Shown: positions 17,005-25,595 of the stretch, piece by piece
How the letters are laid out: each line of letters starts with the position of its first letter
How positions within the stretch are numbered: position 1 is the first letter of the stretch
Assembly: GCA_050184295.1 (NCBI GenBank)
Contig: JBFXAM010000007.1
Coordinates: 1 to 64,000, forward strand
DNA length: 64,000 bases
From: JBFXAM01 sp050184295
GTDB lineage: Bacteria > Planctomycetota > Phycisphaerae > UBA1845 > Fen-1342
Direction of reading: 5' to 3'
Made by a program: the position numbers and the translations under genes
Notes under the pieces: generated by a model
Told to the model about the DNA's origin: nothing
Databases searched by the model: none
What the model saw: only the letters and a program-made list of their open reading frames with translations

Positions 17005-17661
17005 TCACGAACCGCCATGCTCTTTCGAATGGCGCTTCTCGAGTTCGGTCACTCGCCGCGCCAGCTCGTCGCGGATCTCGTCGTGGGTCTCGGCTTTCGA
17101 GAGTCGCCGAAGCCACATGCGAACTCTGCTCATCGTGCGCGGGTGTGCTGAGAACGTACCGGCGTCGATCAGGTCGAGAGTCAGCGAGACGAGCTCACAC
17201 AGTTCCTTCGCGATCGGTTGGGGTCGCGCAACGAGCTCGTTGTAGCGCCGCAATGCCCGCGCAACTCCGCGCTCCTTGCGCCGACACGAGGCACAACGAA
17301 CACAGTCGACGTCCAGCGGTAGCTGGAGTTCCTCATACCAGAATCTCTGCTCCTCGGCGAAGAAGATGAATCGCCGGCCGCAATCGCGGCAGTCCCGTCG
17401 AACGTCGAAGTAGTACGCGATGGGGCGACCTGCGGTTCCTTCGCCGGCCGCGTACCTCTGCTTCGAGCCGTTCGCCCGGATCGCGGTGTTCGGAATCCGT
17501 ACGTCCGGGTCCGAGTGCCAGTGCGCATCGAATGGACCCGTCGCCGCCGGATTGAACCCGGTCAGGCGCGGGCCGCGGCCGAAACGAGGGTGCTCCACAT
17601 ACGCCTTGTACTCGTCCGCCGGTTCCTCGTTCCGAGCGTCACTATCGCCAACCTGTGACAT
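17005..17661 (-). CDS. Zinc-ribbon domain protein
   Basis: 218-residue cytoplasmic protein starting at ATG 17661, which has GGAGG about nine bases upstream. A central zinc ribbon is clear: DCRDCGRRFIFFAEEQRFWY followed by DCVRCASCRRKER, giving two Cys pairs (C-x2-C and C-x2-C). This pattern fits the 'probable zinc-ribbon' family in which an FFAEEQ-type motif lies between the Cys pairs. The N-terminal part is rich in His and Asp; the C-terminal third is helical and charged (AETHDEIRDELARRVTELE). No partner is evident. It is transcribed divergently from the first GT87 gene and convergently with uvrA. Confidence 0.8.
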   Translation of the reverse strand: MSQVGDSDARNEEPADEYKAYVEHPRFGRGPRLTGFNPAATGPFDAHWHSDPDVRIPNTAIRANGSKQRYAAGEGTAGRPIAYYFDVRRDCRDCGRRFIFFAEEQRFWYEELQLPLDVDCVRCASCRRKERGVARALRRYNELVARPQPIAKELCELVSLTLDLIDAGTFSAHPRTMSRVRMWLRRLSKAETHDEIRDELARRVTELEKRHSKEHGGS

Positions 17662-17819
17662 GCGCTCGACCCTCCGCCCTGGATGCGCGACGACATTGTC
17701 CGCGCCACGGCGCTGAACGCGTTTCAACGCTCCAGGTGGCATCGCGTTCGCACTCGACTGCTGGGCGCCGCAGTACGACTGCGCTGGCGGTATCGGCCGC
17801 GCACGCGTGCCGCCGGTGA

Positions 17820-17848
17820 TTGCCCCGCCCCCCGCGCTTGCGTAAAAT
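17820..17848 (+). promoter_or_regulatory. Probable promoter of the first GT87 gene
   Basis: TTGCCC (17820-17825), 17 bases, TAAAAT (17843-17848). The -10 ends eight bases before ATG 17857 and there is no Shine-Dalgarno, predicting a leaderless transcript as for moaDE. Confidence 0.6.
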
Positions 17849-17856
17849 CCGCGCCG

Positions 17857-19377
17857 ATGTCGTCCGCCACCCCCGAGCGCACCGCACCGATTTCGGTCAC
17901 GGAGTCGCAGCGCGCCGCTTCGGCTCCCTACGCACGTGCCGAGCGCACCGCACCGTACTGGCCGCTGTTCCGCTCCCGCGTGCCCGTGGCGGCGCTGCGG
18001 TACGCGGCCGCTGGCGGGCTCGCCGTCATCCTCGCGATCCTCGCGTACACAAGTGTGCGTGCGATCCGCGTCCACGCACCGGATTTCGAATATTTCTACA
18101 AAGGCGGCGCCGTGCTGTACGATCGCGGCGCGCTCGATCCCGGCTTCGACCGCGACTTTCAGGGCAACCTCGTCCGCCGCGGCACCATCGAGTGGTACCT
18201 GCCCTTCGTCTCGCGCCTCATGACGCTCTTCGGCTGGATGCCGCAGCCGGCGGCGGGAGGCGTGTGGCTGGCAATGAACGTCCTGGGCGTGGTGGTTCTG
18301 CTGCGCCTGATCGGTCGTTACCTGGTGGGCCTGCCGCGGCGCGACTGGCCGGCGGTGATGTTCCTGCCGTTCGTCGCGCTGCTCGTCTTCTGGTACTGGG
18401 AGTTCCGGCTCAACCAGATCGACATCCTCACCATGCTGCTGCTCGTGGGCGGGTTCGTCTGCTGGCAGAAGCGCAAGCACACCGCGGCGGGCTTCTGGCT
18501 CGGCTTCGCGATTCTGCTGAAGCTCACGCCCGGGCTGATCGCGATCTGGTTTCTGCTGAAGCGGCAATTTCGCACGGTGGCGGCGGCGGCGGCGACGGTC
18601 ATTCTCGCCGGGCCGGTCGGCGATCTGGTCGCGTTCGGCCCGGAGCAAACCGCGGACTATTACCGTGCGTGGGTGCACAACGCCGTCAGCGAGGGTTCAC
18701 ATCGCGGGCTGATTCTCGACCAGCGCGAGATGGACTGGCGCAACCAGAGCCTGTCGGCGGTCGCGAGCCGCTGGCTGCACCCCACCAACTACAACACGCA
18801 CTTCGACAACGACCCGCGCATCCGCTTCGACTGGGATCCGCGCTATCTCAACGTCGCGAACCTGCCGCGCGACGCGATCGTCGTCATCGTGACGGGCGCG
18901 ATCGGAGTGCTGTTGCTGGGGCTCTGCTGGCTGGCGCGCAAGCCCGCAAACAAGTTGACGCTCTGGCAATTGCGGCTTGAATGGGCCTTGTTCTTCCTGG
19001 CGATGCTGTGGTTCATGCCGGTCATGCGGCGATATCACCTGGTGTGGACGCTGCCGGCGTTTTCGGTGTTGGGTGCCTGCGTGCACTATCTCGGGCTGCG
19101 CTCCGGGTGGGCGTGGGCGGCGCTGTGCGGGCCGCTGGCGATCCTCGCGTCGCAACTGCTCTTGCTCACGAAGTTCGGCACCGTGACCAACACCGCCGAG
19201 GGCATGGGCGTACTGCTGGCGGGCGCCGTCGCGCTCGGGCTGCCGATCGTGGCGTTGCTCGTGCGGCTGGGGCGCGACCCGGAGCTGTTGCCACAGGATG
19301 TGTACGTGCGGCGTCATCCGGTTCGAGGTGCGGGGGCGACGGCGGTGTCGGCGGGTGCGGCGCCGGCGCCGGCGTGA
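17857..19377 (+). CDS. GT87 (DUF2029) family membrane glycosyltransferase, first copy
   Basis: Polytopic membrane protein of 506 residues, probably transferring a mannose-like sugar from a polyprenyl-phosphate donor on the outer face of the cytoplasmic membrane. The first helix lies at about residues 47-70. The short loop after it contains HAPDFEYFYKGGAVLYD, with the acidic residues expected at the active site of GT-C enzymes. About ten further hydrophobic segments follow, including LPFVALLVFWYWEFRLNQID, a region typical of DUF2029. The gene overlaps the next GT87 gene by four bases (GTGA), so the pair is co-translated. Acceptor unknown. Confidence 0.88.
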   Translation: MSSATPERTAPISVTESQRAASAPYARAERTAPYWPLFRSRVPVAALRYAAAGGLAVILAILAYTSVRAIRVHAPDFEYFYKGGAVLYDRGALDPGFDRDFQGNLVRRGTIEWYLPFVSRLMTLFGWMPQPAAGGVWLAMNVLGVVVLLRLIGRYLVGLPRRDWPAVMFLPFVALLVFWYWEFRLNQIDILTMLLLVGGFVCWQKRKHTAAGFWLGFAILLKLTPGLIAIWFLLKRQFRTVAAAAATVILAGPVGDLVAFGPEQTADYYRAWVHNAVSEGSHRGLILDQREMDWRNQSLSAVASRWLHPTNYNTHFDNDPRIRFDWDPRYLNVANLPRDAIVVIVTGAIGVLLLGLCWLARKPANKLTLWQLRLEWALFFLAMLWFMPVMRRYHLVWTLPAFSVLGACVHYLGLRSGWAWAALCGPLAILASQLLLLTKFGTVTNTAEGMGVLLAGAVALGLPIVALLVRLGRDPELLPQDVYVRRHPVRGAGATAVSAGAAPAPA

Positions 19378-20690
19378 GCGCCCCGGCGATGCACGCACAC
19401 GAGCAGCGCGCGACGAATCTGCTGTTGGCGGCGGTGGTCGTGGGGGCGGCGGTCGTTTCGTACGATCGTGCGTCGCGCCAGGCGTTCGACTTCCACCACT
19501 TCTATCTGGATGCGCGCTACGTGTACGAACACGGCGCGCTGAATCCGAACTTCGACGGCCCCGAGCCGGGACGGCGCCGCCAGTTGCCGTTCTACCTGCC
19601 GACCGTACCGGTGCTGCTGGCGCCGCTGACCGCGGGCGGGCCGCGGGTGGCGGCGGCGTGTTGGGCGCTGCTTCAGGCGGGTTCGCTGGCGGTCGCGCTA
19701 TGGACGTTGCGGCGGTGGGCGGGTCGGCCCGCGGCATTGGCGATCGGCGTGGTGCTGGCGCTGCCGGCGCTTCATGAGGCGGCGAAGTTCAACCAGCTCA
19801 CGTTCCCTGTGCTGGCGCTGGTCGTCGTCGGGGCGGACCAGCTCGCGCGTGGCGGCGTGCTTCGCGCCGGCGGGCTGTTGGCGGTCGCCGCCGTGCTCAA
19901 GCTGCTGCCGGCGCTCCTGCTCGTGTGGCTGCTTGTGCAGCGGCGGCTACGGGCCGCGGCGGCGTTTGTCGGCGTCGCGACGGGTCTGATCGTCGTGCCG
20001 CCACTCGTCGCGCTGGGCCCCGCGGCGAGCGGCCGGGAGCATGTCACGTGGTGGGACTACAACGTCCGAGGGGCGTCGGCGCGCGGACTCGTCGATCCGG
20101 CGTTGCGGGAGCACTTCATCGATCACCGCAACCAGTCGATCCCCGCCGTGGTTGCACGTTTATGCTGGCGCGAGCATCCGTATCGCGCGGCGTGGCATCC
20201 GGCGGAGCTGCAGCTGGGCGCGTGCACGTGGATCGCGCGCGCGGTCGCGCTGGGATTGCTGGGGCTGCTGGTGCTGGCGACTCATGCGGGACGCTCCGCG
20301 CGCCCAACGGCGCCGCCCGGCGTGGACTTGTCGGCGCACGTGTTCGCGTGGGCGTCCGTTTACCTGCTCGCGATGCTGATCCTGGCGCCGCTCCTGCGGC
20401 AGTATTACCTCGCTTGGGCCTTGCCCGCGCTGGTGCTCCTCGCGACCCACGGGCTCCAGGGTCGCGGGGCGGCGGGGCGAACGGCGGCATGGGTCGCGGT
20501 CGCGGCGTGGGTGCTGGGTATGGCCGCCTGGCTGTCGGACGCGGCGCGCTTGTTCGGCGCGCATCTGTTGATGCTCATCGTCATGGCGGCAACGCTGGTG
20601 ATCGTCGCGCTGTCGCGGCGCGTGCGGCGCGGCGAAGCCGCCGTTGACGAGCGGCACGACCGCCCGCCGGCGCGGTTGCGCGGCGTGTGA
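19374..20690 (+). CDS. GT87 (DUF2029) family membrane glycosyltransferase, second copy
   Basis: Paralogue of the preceding gene with the same layout: an N-terminal helix (LLLAAVVVGAAVVSYD), then AFDFHHFYLDARYVYEHGAL corresponding to the first-loop active-site region, and about nine more membrane segments. Shared elements with the first copy include a conserved HRNQSIPAVVARL-type loop (NQSLSAVASRWL in copy one). GTG 19374 overlaps the upstream TGA, the usual coupling arrangement; ATG 19389 is an alternative with no ribosome-binding site. Length 438 residues. The pair may add successive residues to one glycan or form a heteromeric enzyme (inference). It converges on the response-regulator gene, 21 bases away. 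Confidence 0.86.
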   Translation: MSAPAMHAHEQRATNLLLAAVVVGAAVVSYDRASRQAFDFHHFYLDARYVYEHGALNPNFDGPEPGRRRQLPFYLPTVPVLLAPLTAGGPRVAAACWALLQAGSLAVALWTLRRWAGRPAALAIGVVLALPALHEAAKFNQLTFPVLALVVVGADQLARGGVLRAGGLLAVAAVLKLLPALLLVWLLVQRRLRAAAAFVGVATGLIVVPPLVALGPAASGREHVTWWDYNVRGASARGLVDPALREHFIDHRNQSIPAVVARLCWREHPYRAAWHPAELQLGACTWIARAVALGLLGLLVLATHAGRSARPTAPPGVDLSAHVFAWASVYLLAMLILAPLLRQYYLAWALPALVLLATHGLQGRGAAGRTAAWVAVAAWVLGMAAWLSDAARLFGAHLLMLIVMAATLVIVALSRRVRRGEAAVDERHDRPPARLRGV

Positions 20691-20711
20691 GCGCGATCGG
20701 GAGCGGCCGGA

Positions 20712-22187
20712 TCAGCCGGGGCGGCGGCGGCGGCGCGGCGGCTGGAGTCCGAAGCGCCGCATCTTTTTGTAGAGCGTCGTGCGGTTGATCTGGAGCGCAT
20801 CGGCGGTGAGGTTGCGATTCCAGTGATTCGCCTCGAGGGCGGCGCGGAGGATCTGCTTCTCGGGTTCCTCGAGCGCCGCCGCCAGCGTCAGGGGTTGGGG
20901 CGCGTCGGCGGCGAAGCGAGCGGGATCGAGCGCCGGTCCGGGGCCGGTGTGCTCGGGGCGCGGGTCGGCGGCGCGCACCATGCCGGGCGGCAGGTCGTCC
21001 TTCTGCACCTGCGCGTTGCGGGTCAGCACCACTGCGCGCTCCACGCAGTTCTCCAGCTCGCGGACATTGCCCGGCCACGAATAACGCACCATGCATTGCA
21101 GCGCTTCGTCCGAGAAGCCGGCGACGGTCTTGTGATTCTGCGCGCAGTACTGGTCGAGAAAGCGCTGCGCCAGGAGCGCGATGTCGCCGATGCGCTCGCG
21201 CAGCGGCGGCAGGTCGATCGAGACGACGTTGATGCGATAGTAGAGATCCTTGCGGAAGCGGCCGGCCTCGATCTCGCGCTGCAGGTCGACGTTGGTCGCG
21301 AGCAGGACGCGCACGTCCGCCGTGTACGTGCGATTCGAGCCCAGCGGTTCGAAGCGGCGCTCCTGGAGGATGCGCAGGAGCTTCAGTTGCAGCGCCGGCG
21401 AGGCGGCGGAAATCTCGTCGAGGAAGAGCGTGCCGCCTTCGGCGACGCGGAACTTGCCGTCCTTGTCGCTCAGCGCGCCGGTGAACGCGCCGCGAACGTG
21501 TCCGAAGAGTTCGCTTTCGAGAAGCGTCTCGGGAATGGCGCCGCAACTGACTTCCACGAACGGCCGCGCGCGGCGCGGGCTGCGCTCGTGGATCGCGCGC
21601 GCCAGCAGCGACTTGCCCGTGCCGGTCTCGCCGTGCATGAGGATCGTGGTGCGCGAGTCGGCAACGGCTTCGATGAGATCGAGCACACGCTGCATCTGCC
21701 ACGAGCGGCCGACGATGTGCCCGAGGTGGGCGCGGCCGACGAGCTGTTCGCGGAGCGCGCGGTTTTCGCGCAGGACGGTCACGTGTCCGAGGGCCCGCTG
21801 CACCTGCAACCGCAGCTCGTCGTCGCGGAGCGGCTTGGTCAGATAGTCGAACGCGCCGCGGCGCATCGCCTCCACCGCGGTCGAGACGCTGCCGAATGCC
21901 GTGATCATGATGAACGCCAGCTCGCGGCGCGCGTTGCGGGACGTGTGCAGCAGGTCGAGCCCGCTGCCGTCGGGCATGTTGACGTCGCAGAGCACGACGT
22001 CGAAGGGCTGGTGCTCGAGGGCGTGCGCGGCCTCGCGCGGGCCGCGCGCGAGGCCGACCGTGTGGCCGTCGACGCGCAAGAGCTCCGCGAGCGACGCCGA
22101 CACGATGGGGTCGTCATCCACGACGAGGACTCGGCCGTGCAGACCGGCGGTCCGCGAGGGCGCGGCCGGGGCGGCGTCGGTTGGCAA
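20712..22187 (-). CDS. NtrC-family sigma-54-dependent response regulator
   Basis: Transcription activator of 491 residues. Receiver domain at 18-130 with the acidic pocket VVDDD and phosphoacceptor Asp68 (VLCDVNMPDG). AAA+ domain: Walker A GETGTGKS (186-193), sigma-54-contacting loop GAFTGA (233-238), Walker B GTLFLDEI (252-259) and YSWPGNVRELENCVERAVV. A Fis-type helix-turn-helix closes the protein (LTADALQINRTTLYKKMRRF). All hallmark residues for ATP-dependent activation of sigma-54 polymerase are intact. The start is TTG at 22187, with GGAG six bases upstream. It lies 150 bases downstream of the PAS histidine kinase on the same strand, its likely cognate sensor. Targets unknown. Confidence 0.95.
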   Translation of the reverse strand: MPTDAAPAAPSRTAGLHGRVLVVDDDPIVSASLAELLRVDGHTVGLARGPREAAHALEHQPFDVVLCDVNMPDGSGLDLLHTSRNARRELAFIMITAFGSVSTAVEAMRRGAFDYLTKPLRDDELRLQVQRALGHVTVLRENRALREQLVGRAHLGHIVGRSWQMQRVLDLIEAVADSRTTILMHGETGTGKSLLARAIHERSPRRARPFVEVSCGAIPETLLESELFGHVRGAFTGALSDKDGKFRVAEGGTLFLDEISAASPALQLKLLRILQERRFEPLGSNRTYTADVRVLLATNVDLQREIEAGRFRKDLYYRINVVSIDLPPLRERIGDIALLAQRFLDQYCAQNHKTVAGFSDEALQCMVRYSWPGNVRELENCVERAVVLTRNAQVQKDDLPPGMVRAADPRPEHTGPGPALDPARFAADAPQPLTLAAALEEPEKQILRAALEANHWNRNLTADALQINRTTLYKKMRRFGLQPPRRRRRPG

Positions 22188-22337
22188 GCAAGGCTCCGGT
22201 CCCCCCGGATCCCAGCGTCATTCATCGCATGCGTGCCGCCGCGGGCGCCCGCTCGGGTTCGCTCCGCTGGCGGCGGCGCGTGGGCATCGAGCACTGGCTC
22301 CGCGCGCGTGCCGGCGTCCGCGCGGTCGGCGCGCGTC

Positions 22338-23477
22338 CTAGTGCTCGCGTTCCTCAATCGCGCCGGCAGCGCGGCGCGGCGGGTCGCCGATGCAGCTCCG
22401 GAGCGGCAGGCGGACTTCGAACACCGTTCCGCAGGGGTGCGCCGGGCGCGCTTCGAGCTGTCCGCCGAGCTGCTCGACCACCAGTTCGCGGCACAGCGCC
22501 AGTCCGAGGCCGGTGCCGCCGCCTCGTGGCTTGGTTGTGAAGAACGGCTCGAAGATCCGGTCGCGCTCGGGCGGCAGGCCGACGCCGTCGTCCTGCACCC
22601 GGATAACCACGTGGTCATCGACCACAAGCGTTTCGAGCAGCAGCGCGCCGCCATCCGGGGTCGCGTCGAGCGCGTTGCGGATGAGATTGCAGAACACCTG
22701 GAACAACGCATCGCCGCGGACGCGCGGCGTCCAACCGGCGAAGTCGCAGACGAAGGAGCGGCGTTCATCGGGCTCGGTGCCGGCGACCAGCCGGAGCGCG
22801 TCGCCGAGCAGCGTGTTGACGTCGTTGACTTCGTGTTCGTTGTGCGACTTGTGCGCGAAGTGGAGCAGCTCGGCGACGACGCCCATCATGCGGCGATGGG
22901 CGGTGATGGAGTCGTTGAGATAGCGCTGGATGCGGTCGTCGTTCTGATCGCCGGCGATGCGCAACGCGAGGTTGAGGAACCGCAGGCTGCCGTCGAGCGG
23001 GTTGTTGAGCTCGTGCGCGACTTTCGCGGAGAGCGTGCCGAGCGCCGCGAGCTTCTGCGAGACCGCCTCGCGCGTCGCGACGCGACACGCCTGCGTCGCA
23101 TCCTCGATGAGCAGCAGTCCGGCCGGCGGGCCTTCGCGGATCGGGAGCGGTCGTGCTTCGACGTGCAGTTGCCACACGCGGCCGTCGGCTCCGCGATAGT
23201 CGAGGTCCGTGTAGCGCACGGCGCGCCCGGTGGCGAGGACGCGCTGCAGTTCGCGCGGCCAGTCGAGCGCGGCGCCCGCGTGCTGCGTGCGCCAGTCGGA
23301 CAGGTCCAGCGTCGATCCGAGAATGCGGCGGCTGGCCGGGTTCTGCCAGAGAGCGCGCCCGCGGTGATTGAAGATCACGGCGCCGAGCGGCAGCGCATCG
23401 AGCGCGGCGGTCGCGAGCTTGCCGAGGTCGGCGGCGGGTCCGTGCGGGAGCACGGCCGGCGTTGGTGTCGTGTCCAC
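22338..23477 (-). CDS. PAS-domain sensor histidine kinase (NtrB-like)
   Basis: Soluble sensor kinase of 379 residues with no membrane helices, so it senses a cytoplasmic signal. A PAS domain occupies about 20-128 (LGAVIFNHRGRALWQNPASR). The phosphoacceptor His155 is in LSAKVAHELNNPLDG. The ATP-binding domain shows N-box FCNLIRNALDATPDGG, G1 DDGVGLP, F-box FEPFFTTKP and G2 GGGTGLGLALC. GTG 23477 is preferred because GGAG lies about ten bases upstream; a longer frame to 23570 starts within a T6/A6 inverted repeat. Paired with the NtrC-type regulator downstream, this forms a two-component system that should act through sigma-54 promoters. Confidence 0.92.
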   Translation of the reverse strand: MDTTPTPAVLPHGPAADLGKLATAALDALPLGAVIFNHRGRALWQNPASRRILGSTLDLSDWRTQHAGAALDWPRELQRVLATGRAVRYTDLDYRGADGRVWQLHVEARPLPIREGPPAGLLLIEDATQACRVATREAVSQKLAALGTLSAKVAHELNNPLDGSLRFLNLALRIAGDQNDDRIQRYLNDSITAHRRMMGVVAELLHFAHKSHNEHEVNDVNTLLGDALRLVAGTEPDERRSFVCDFAGWTPRVRGDALFQVFCNLIRNALDATPDGGALLLETLVVDDHVVIRVQDDGVGLPPERDRIFEPFFTTKPRGGGTGLGLALCRELVVEQLGGQLEARPAHPCGTVFEVRLPLRSCIGDPPRRAAGAIEEREH

Positions 23478-23555
23478 GCGAGAAACGCTCCTGCTCGCCC
23501 TTGGATTGTCGCGCGTGAGCCGCCTGGAGTCACACGCAGCGCACGCGGCGGAGTT

Positions 23556-23571
23556 GTTGCTTTTTTGCAAC
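23556..23571. repeat. Inverted repeat GTTGC-T6-GCAAC upstream of the histidine kinase gene
   Basis: Perfect five-base arms flank six T (read as six A on the kinase-coding strand), about 80 bases upstream of the kinase start. The element is AT-rich in a GC-rich setting. It could be an operator or UP-type element; I did not find a canonical GG-N10-GC sigma-54 site around it. Confidence 0.4.
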
Positions 23572-23638
23572 GTTAACCGCTGGATAGGGGTTTCGTCCAG
23601 AGCAAATTAGCGCGTGATCCGCCGGGGACGCACGGCGA

Positions 23639-24154
23639 TCAGGGCGTGTTGGTGAGGTAGCGTTCGTTTCCGATCTCGACGAGACGCACGCGGCCGAGCA
23701 GGCCCGGGATGTGCACAAACTCCACAAACATTGCGCCATCCGGAAGATATGAATCTGCGCGGAGGCTCGTGCAGAGCATTGCGTCGGCGCCGAGCGGGCG
23801 CACGGCGTCGATCGAAATCGGCCATCCGGCGCGGAGTGGCGTTCCCAGGTCGGCAACGATGCCTACGACAATGCCGCGACTGAAGTCGGGAGCGGGGCCG
23901 AGCGGCATCGTGGCGCACTCTAACATGCGCCATTCCTTGCGGTTGCGAACTTCGAGCAGCGCGGCTCTGGAGGTGAGCGGTTGCGTAATCGACCGCAGCG
24001 ACTCGGGATCGCTCACGATCACGCGCTGGGCAGCGCTGGAATCGCGATCCGGTCGTGCCGGTGAGAGCATCGCCCGTGGTGGGGTACGTTCGGCAGCGCA
24101 CGCGCCGAGAAGCAGCGCGGCGCCGATTAAGGTCGTTCGATACAACTGATGCAC
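23639..24154 (-). CDS. Small putative lipoprotein, unknown function
   Basis: 171-residue exported protein beginning at GTG 24154. The signal peptide LYRTTLIGAALLLGAC ends in a canonical lipobox (LGAC, Cys19). The mature part contains LRSITQPLTSRAALLEVRNR, GIVVGIVADLGTPLRAGWPI and a C-terminal strand VRLVEIGNERYL. These suggest a small beta-sandwich or protease-inhibitor-like fold, but no named family was recognised. No Shine-Dalgarno is obvious. The gene is divergent from alanine dehydrogenase and tail-to-head with the histidine kinase gene on the same strand, after a 161-base gap. Confidence 0.72.
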   Translation of the reverse strand: MHQLYRTTLIGAALLLGACAAERTPPRAMLSPARPDRDSSAAQRVIVSDPESLRSITQPLTSRAALLEVRNRKEWRMLECATMPLGPAPDFSRGIVVGIVADLGTPLRAGWPISIDAVRPLGADAMLCTSLRADSYLPDGAMFVEFVHIPGLLGRVRLVEIGNERYLTNTP

Positions 24155-24415
24155 CGCGTTGTGCTTAGCACGCGCGATGTGGGCGGCGGCGCGCTTGCGC
24201 ACGGGTGGCGACTTGAAAACCCCACGAATCAACCTTACTCTCCGTCGAATCGCTCCCAGGGCCGCAAGAGTGCGGTTTGTCGGCGCGGGCCCGAAAAACA
24301 CGGGCGGGTCCATGACACCCCGCGTCGTGCGCCCCCTTCTTCCCCGGTTCGTCACGCGTCCTTCTCGCGCCCGGGCTTTGTATCGTCCGTCCGCGGGGCA
24401 CGCAGGAGTCGCACG

Positions 24416-25528
24416 GTGATCATCGGCGTTCCCAAAGAGATCAAGTCGGACGAGTATCGCGTATCGGTCGTGCCGGCCGGGGTCGAGCAACTCCGCCGGG
24501 CGGGACACACCGTGCTGGTCGAGCGCGGTGCCGGGATGGGCTCGGGGATTCCCGACGAAGACTACCTCGCGCTGGGTGCAAAGATCGTGAACGGCGCGAC
24601 CGAGTTGTTTGGCGAGGCCGAGCTGATCTGCAAGGTGAAGGAGCCGCTCGCGAACGAGCTGCGCATGCTGACGGGCAAGCACGTCGTGTTCACGTATTTT
24701 CATCTCGCGGCGAGCCGCGAGCTGACCGACGGCGCGCTGAAGTCGGGCTGCGTCGCAATCGCGTACGAGACGATCGAGGACGCGCAGGGGCGACTGCCGC
24801 TGCTGGCGCCCATGAGCGAAGTCGCGGGCAAGATGAGCATCCAGGAAGGCGCGAAGTACCTGGAACGGCCGATGATGGGCCGCGGAATTCTGCTTGGCGG
24901 CATTCCCGGCGTGGAGCCGGCCAACGTCATGGTCATCGGCGGCGGGATCGTGGGGACGGCGGCCGCGAAGGTCGCGGCGGGGCTGGGCGCGAGCGTGACC
25001 GTGTTCGACATCGATCTGTACCGGCTGCGGTACCTCGACGACATCATGCCGGCGAACGTGCGCACGATCTACAGCACCGCCGAAGCGATCCGCCGCCACT
25101 TGAGCGAGGCGGACCTGGTGATCGGGGCGGTGTTGATCCCCGGGGCGCGCTGCCCGGTGCTCATTCCACGCGATTATCTCTCGCTGATGAAACACGGCGC
25201 GGTGATCGTCGACGTCGGCGTCGACCAGGGTGGCTGCTGCGAGACGACGCGCCCCACCACGCACATGGAGCCCACGTACATCGTCGACAACGTCGTCCAC
25301 TATTGCGTCGCCAACATGCCCGGCGCCGTCGGGCGCACGAGCACCTTCGGGCTGACCAATGCTACGATTCCTTACCTGTTGAAACTCGCGAATCTCGGGT
25401 ATGAAAGAGCGGCCGCCGCGGACCCCGGGCTCGCGCTGGGGATCAACGTGGCTCACGGTGAGATCACCAACCAGCCCGTTGCGGAGTGGTTCGGCGCGCC
25501 GTTCAAGCCCTGGAAACCGCGCGGGTGA
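24416..25528 (+). CDS. ald: Alanine dehydrogenase
   Basis: NAD-dependent interconversion of L-alanine and pyruvate plus ammonia, in the cytoplasm. The 370-residue length matches the family. Key residues align with characterised enzymes: Arg15 in KEIKSDEYRVSVVP, Lys75 in ICKVKEP and His96 in TYFHLAASRELT. The nucleotide-binding fold shows VMVIGGGIVGTAAAKVAAG, followed by VDVGVDQGGCCETTRPTTH and NMPGAVGRTSTFGLTNATIP. GTG 24416 has AGGAG seven bases upstream; a longer frame to 24149 is not supported. The following HlyD-like gene starts 68 bases downstream and could be cotranscribed, but there is no functional link. Confidence 0.97.
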   Translation: MIIGVPKEIKSDEYRVSVVPAGVEQLRRAGHTVLVERGAGMGSGIPDEDYLALGAKIVNGATELFGEAELICKVKEPLANELRMLTGKHVVFTYFHLAASRELTDGALKSGCVAIAYETIEDAQGRLPLLAPMSEVAGKMSIQEGAKYLERPMMGRGILLGGIPGVEPANVMVIGGGIVGTAAAKVAAGLGASVTVFDIDLYRLRYLDDIMPANVRTIYSTAEAIRRHLSEADLVIGAVLIPGARCPVLIPRDYLSLMKHGAVIVDVGVDQGGCCETTRPTTHMEPTYIVDNVVHYCVANMPGAVGRTSTFGLTNATIPYLLKLANLGYERAAAADPGLALGINVAHGEITNQPVAEWFGAPFKPWKPRG

Positions 25529-25595
25529 GGCGCGCCGCGCAGCGGCGCTGCACCGAGGCCGCGTGCGGCGCGGGGCGGAAGTGGAGGTCGGCGTC

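Noticed and set aside
20823..23576. 917-codon plus-strand frame across the two-component genes
   Set aside because: Antisense of an NtrC-type regulator and its kinase, both with complete motifs.
23478..23638. Sigma-54 promoter for the histidine kinase operon
   Set aside because: A GG...GC pair is present near TTAACGTTGC but spaced eight bases, not the required ten.
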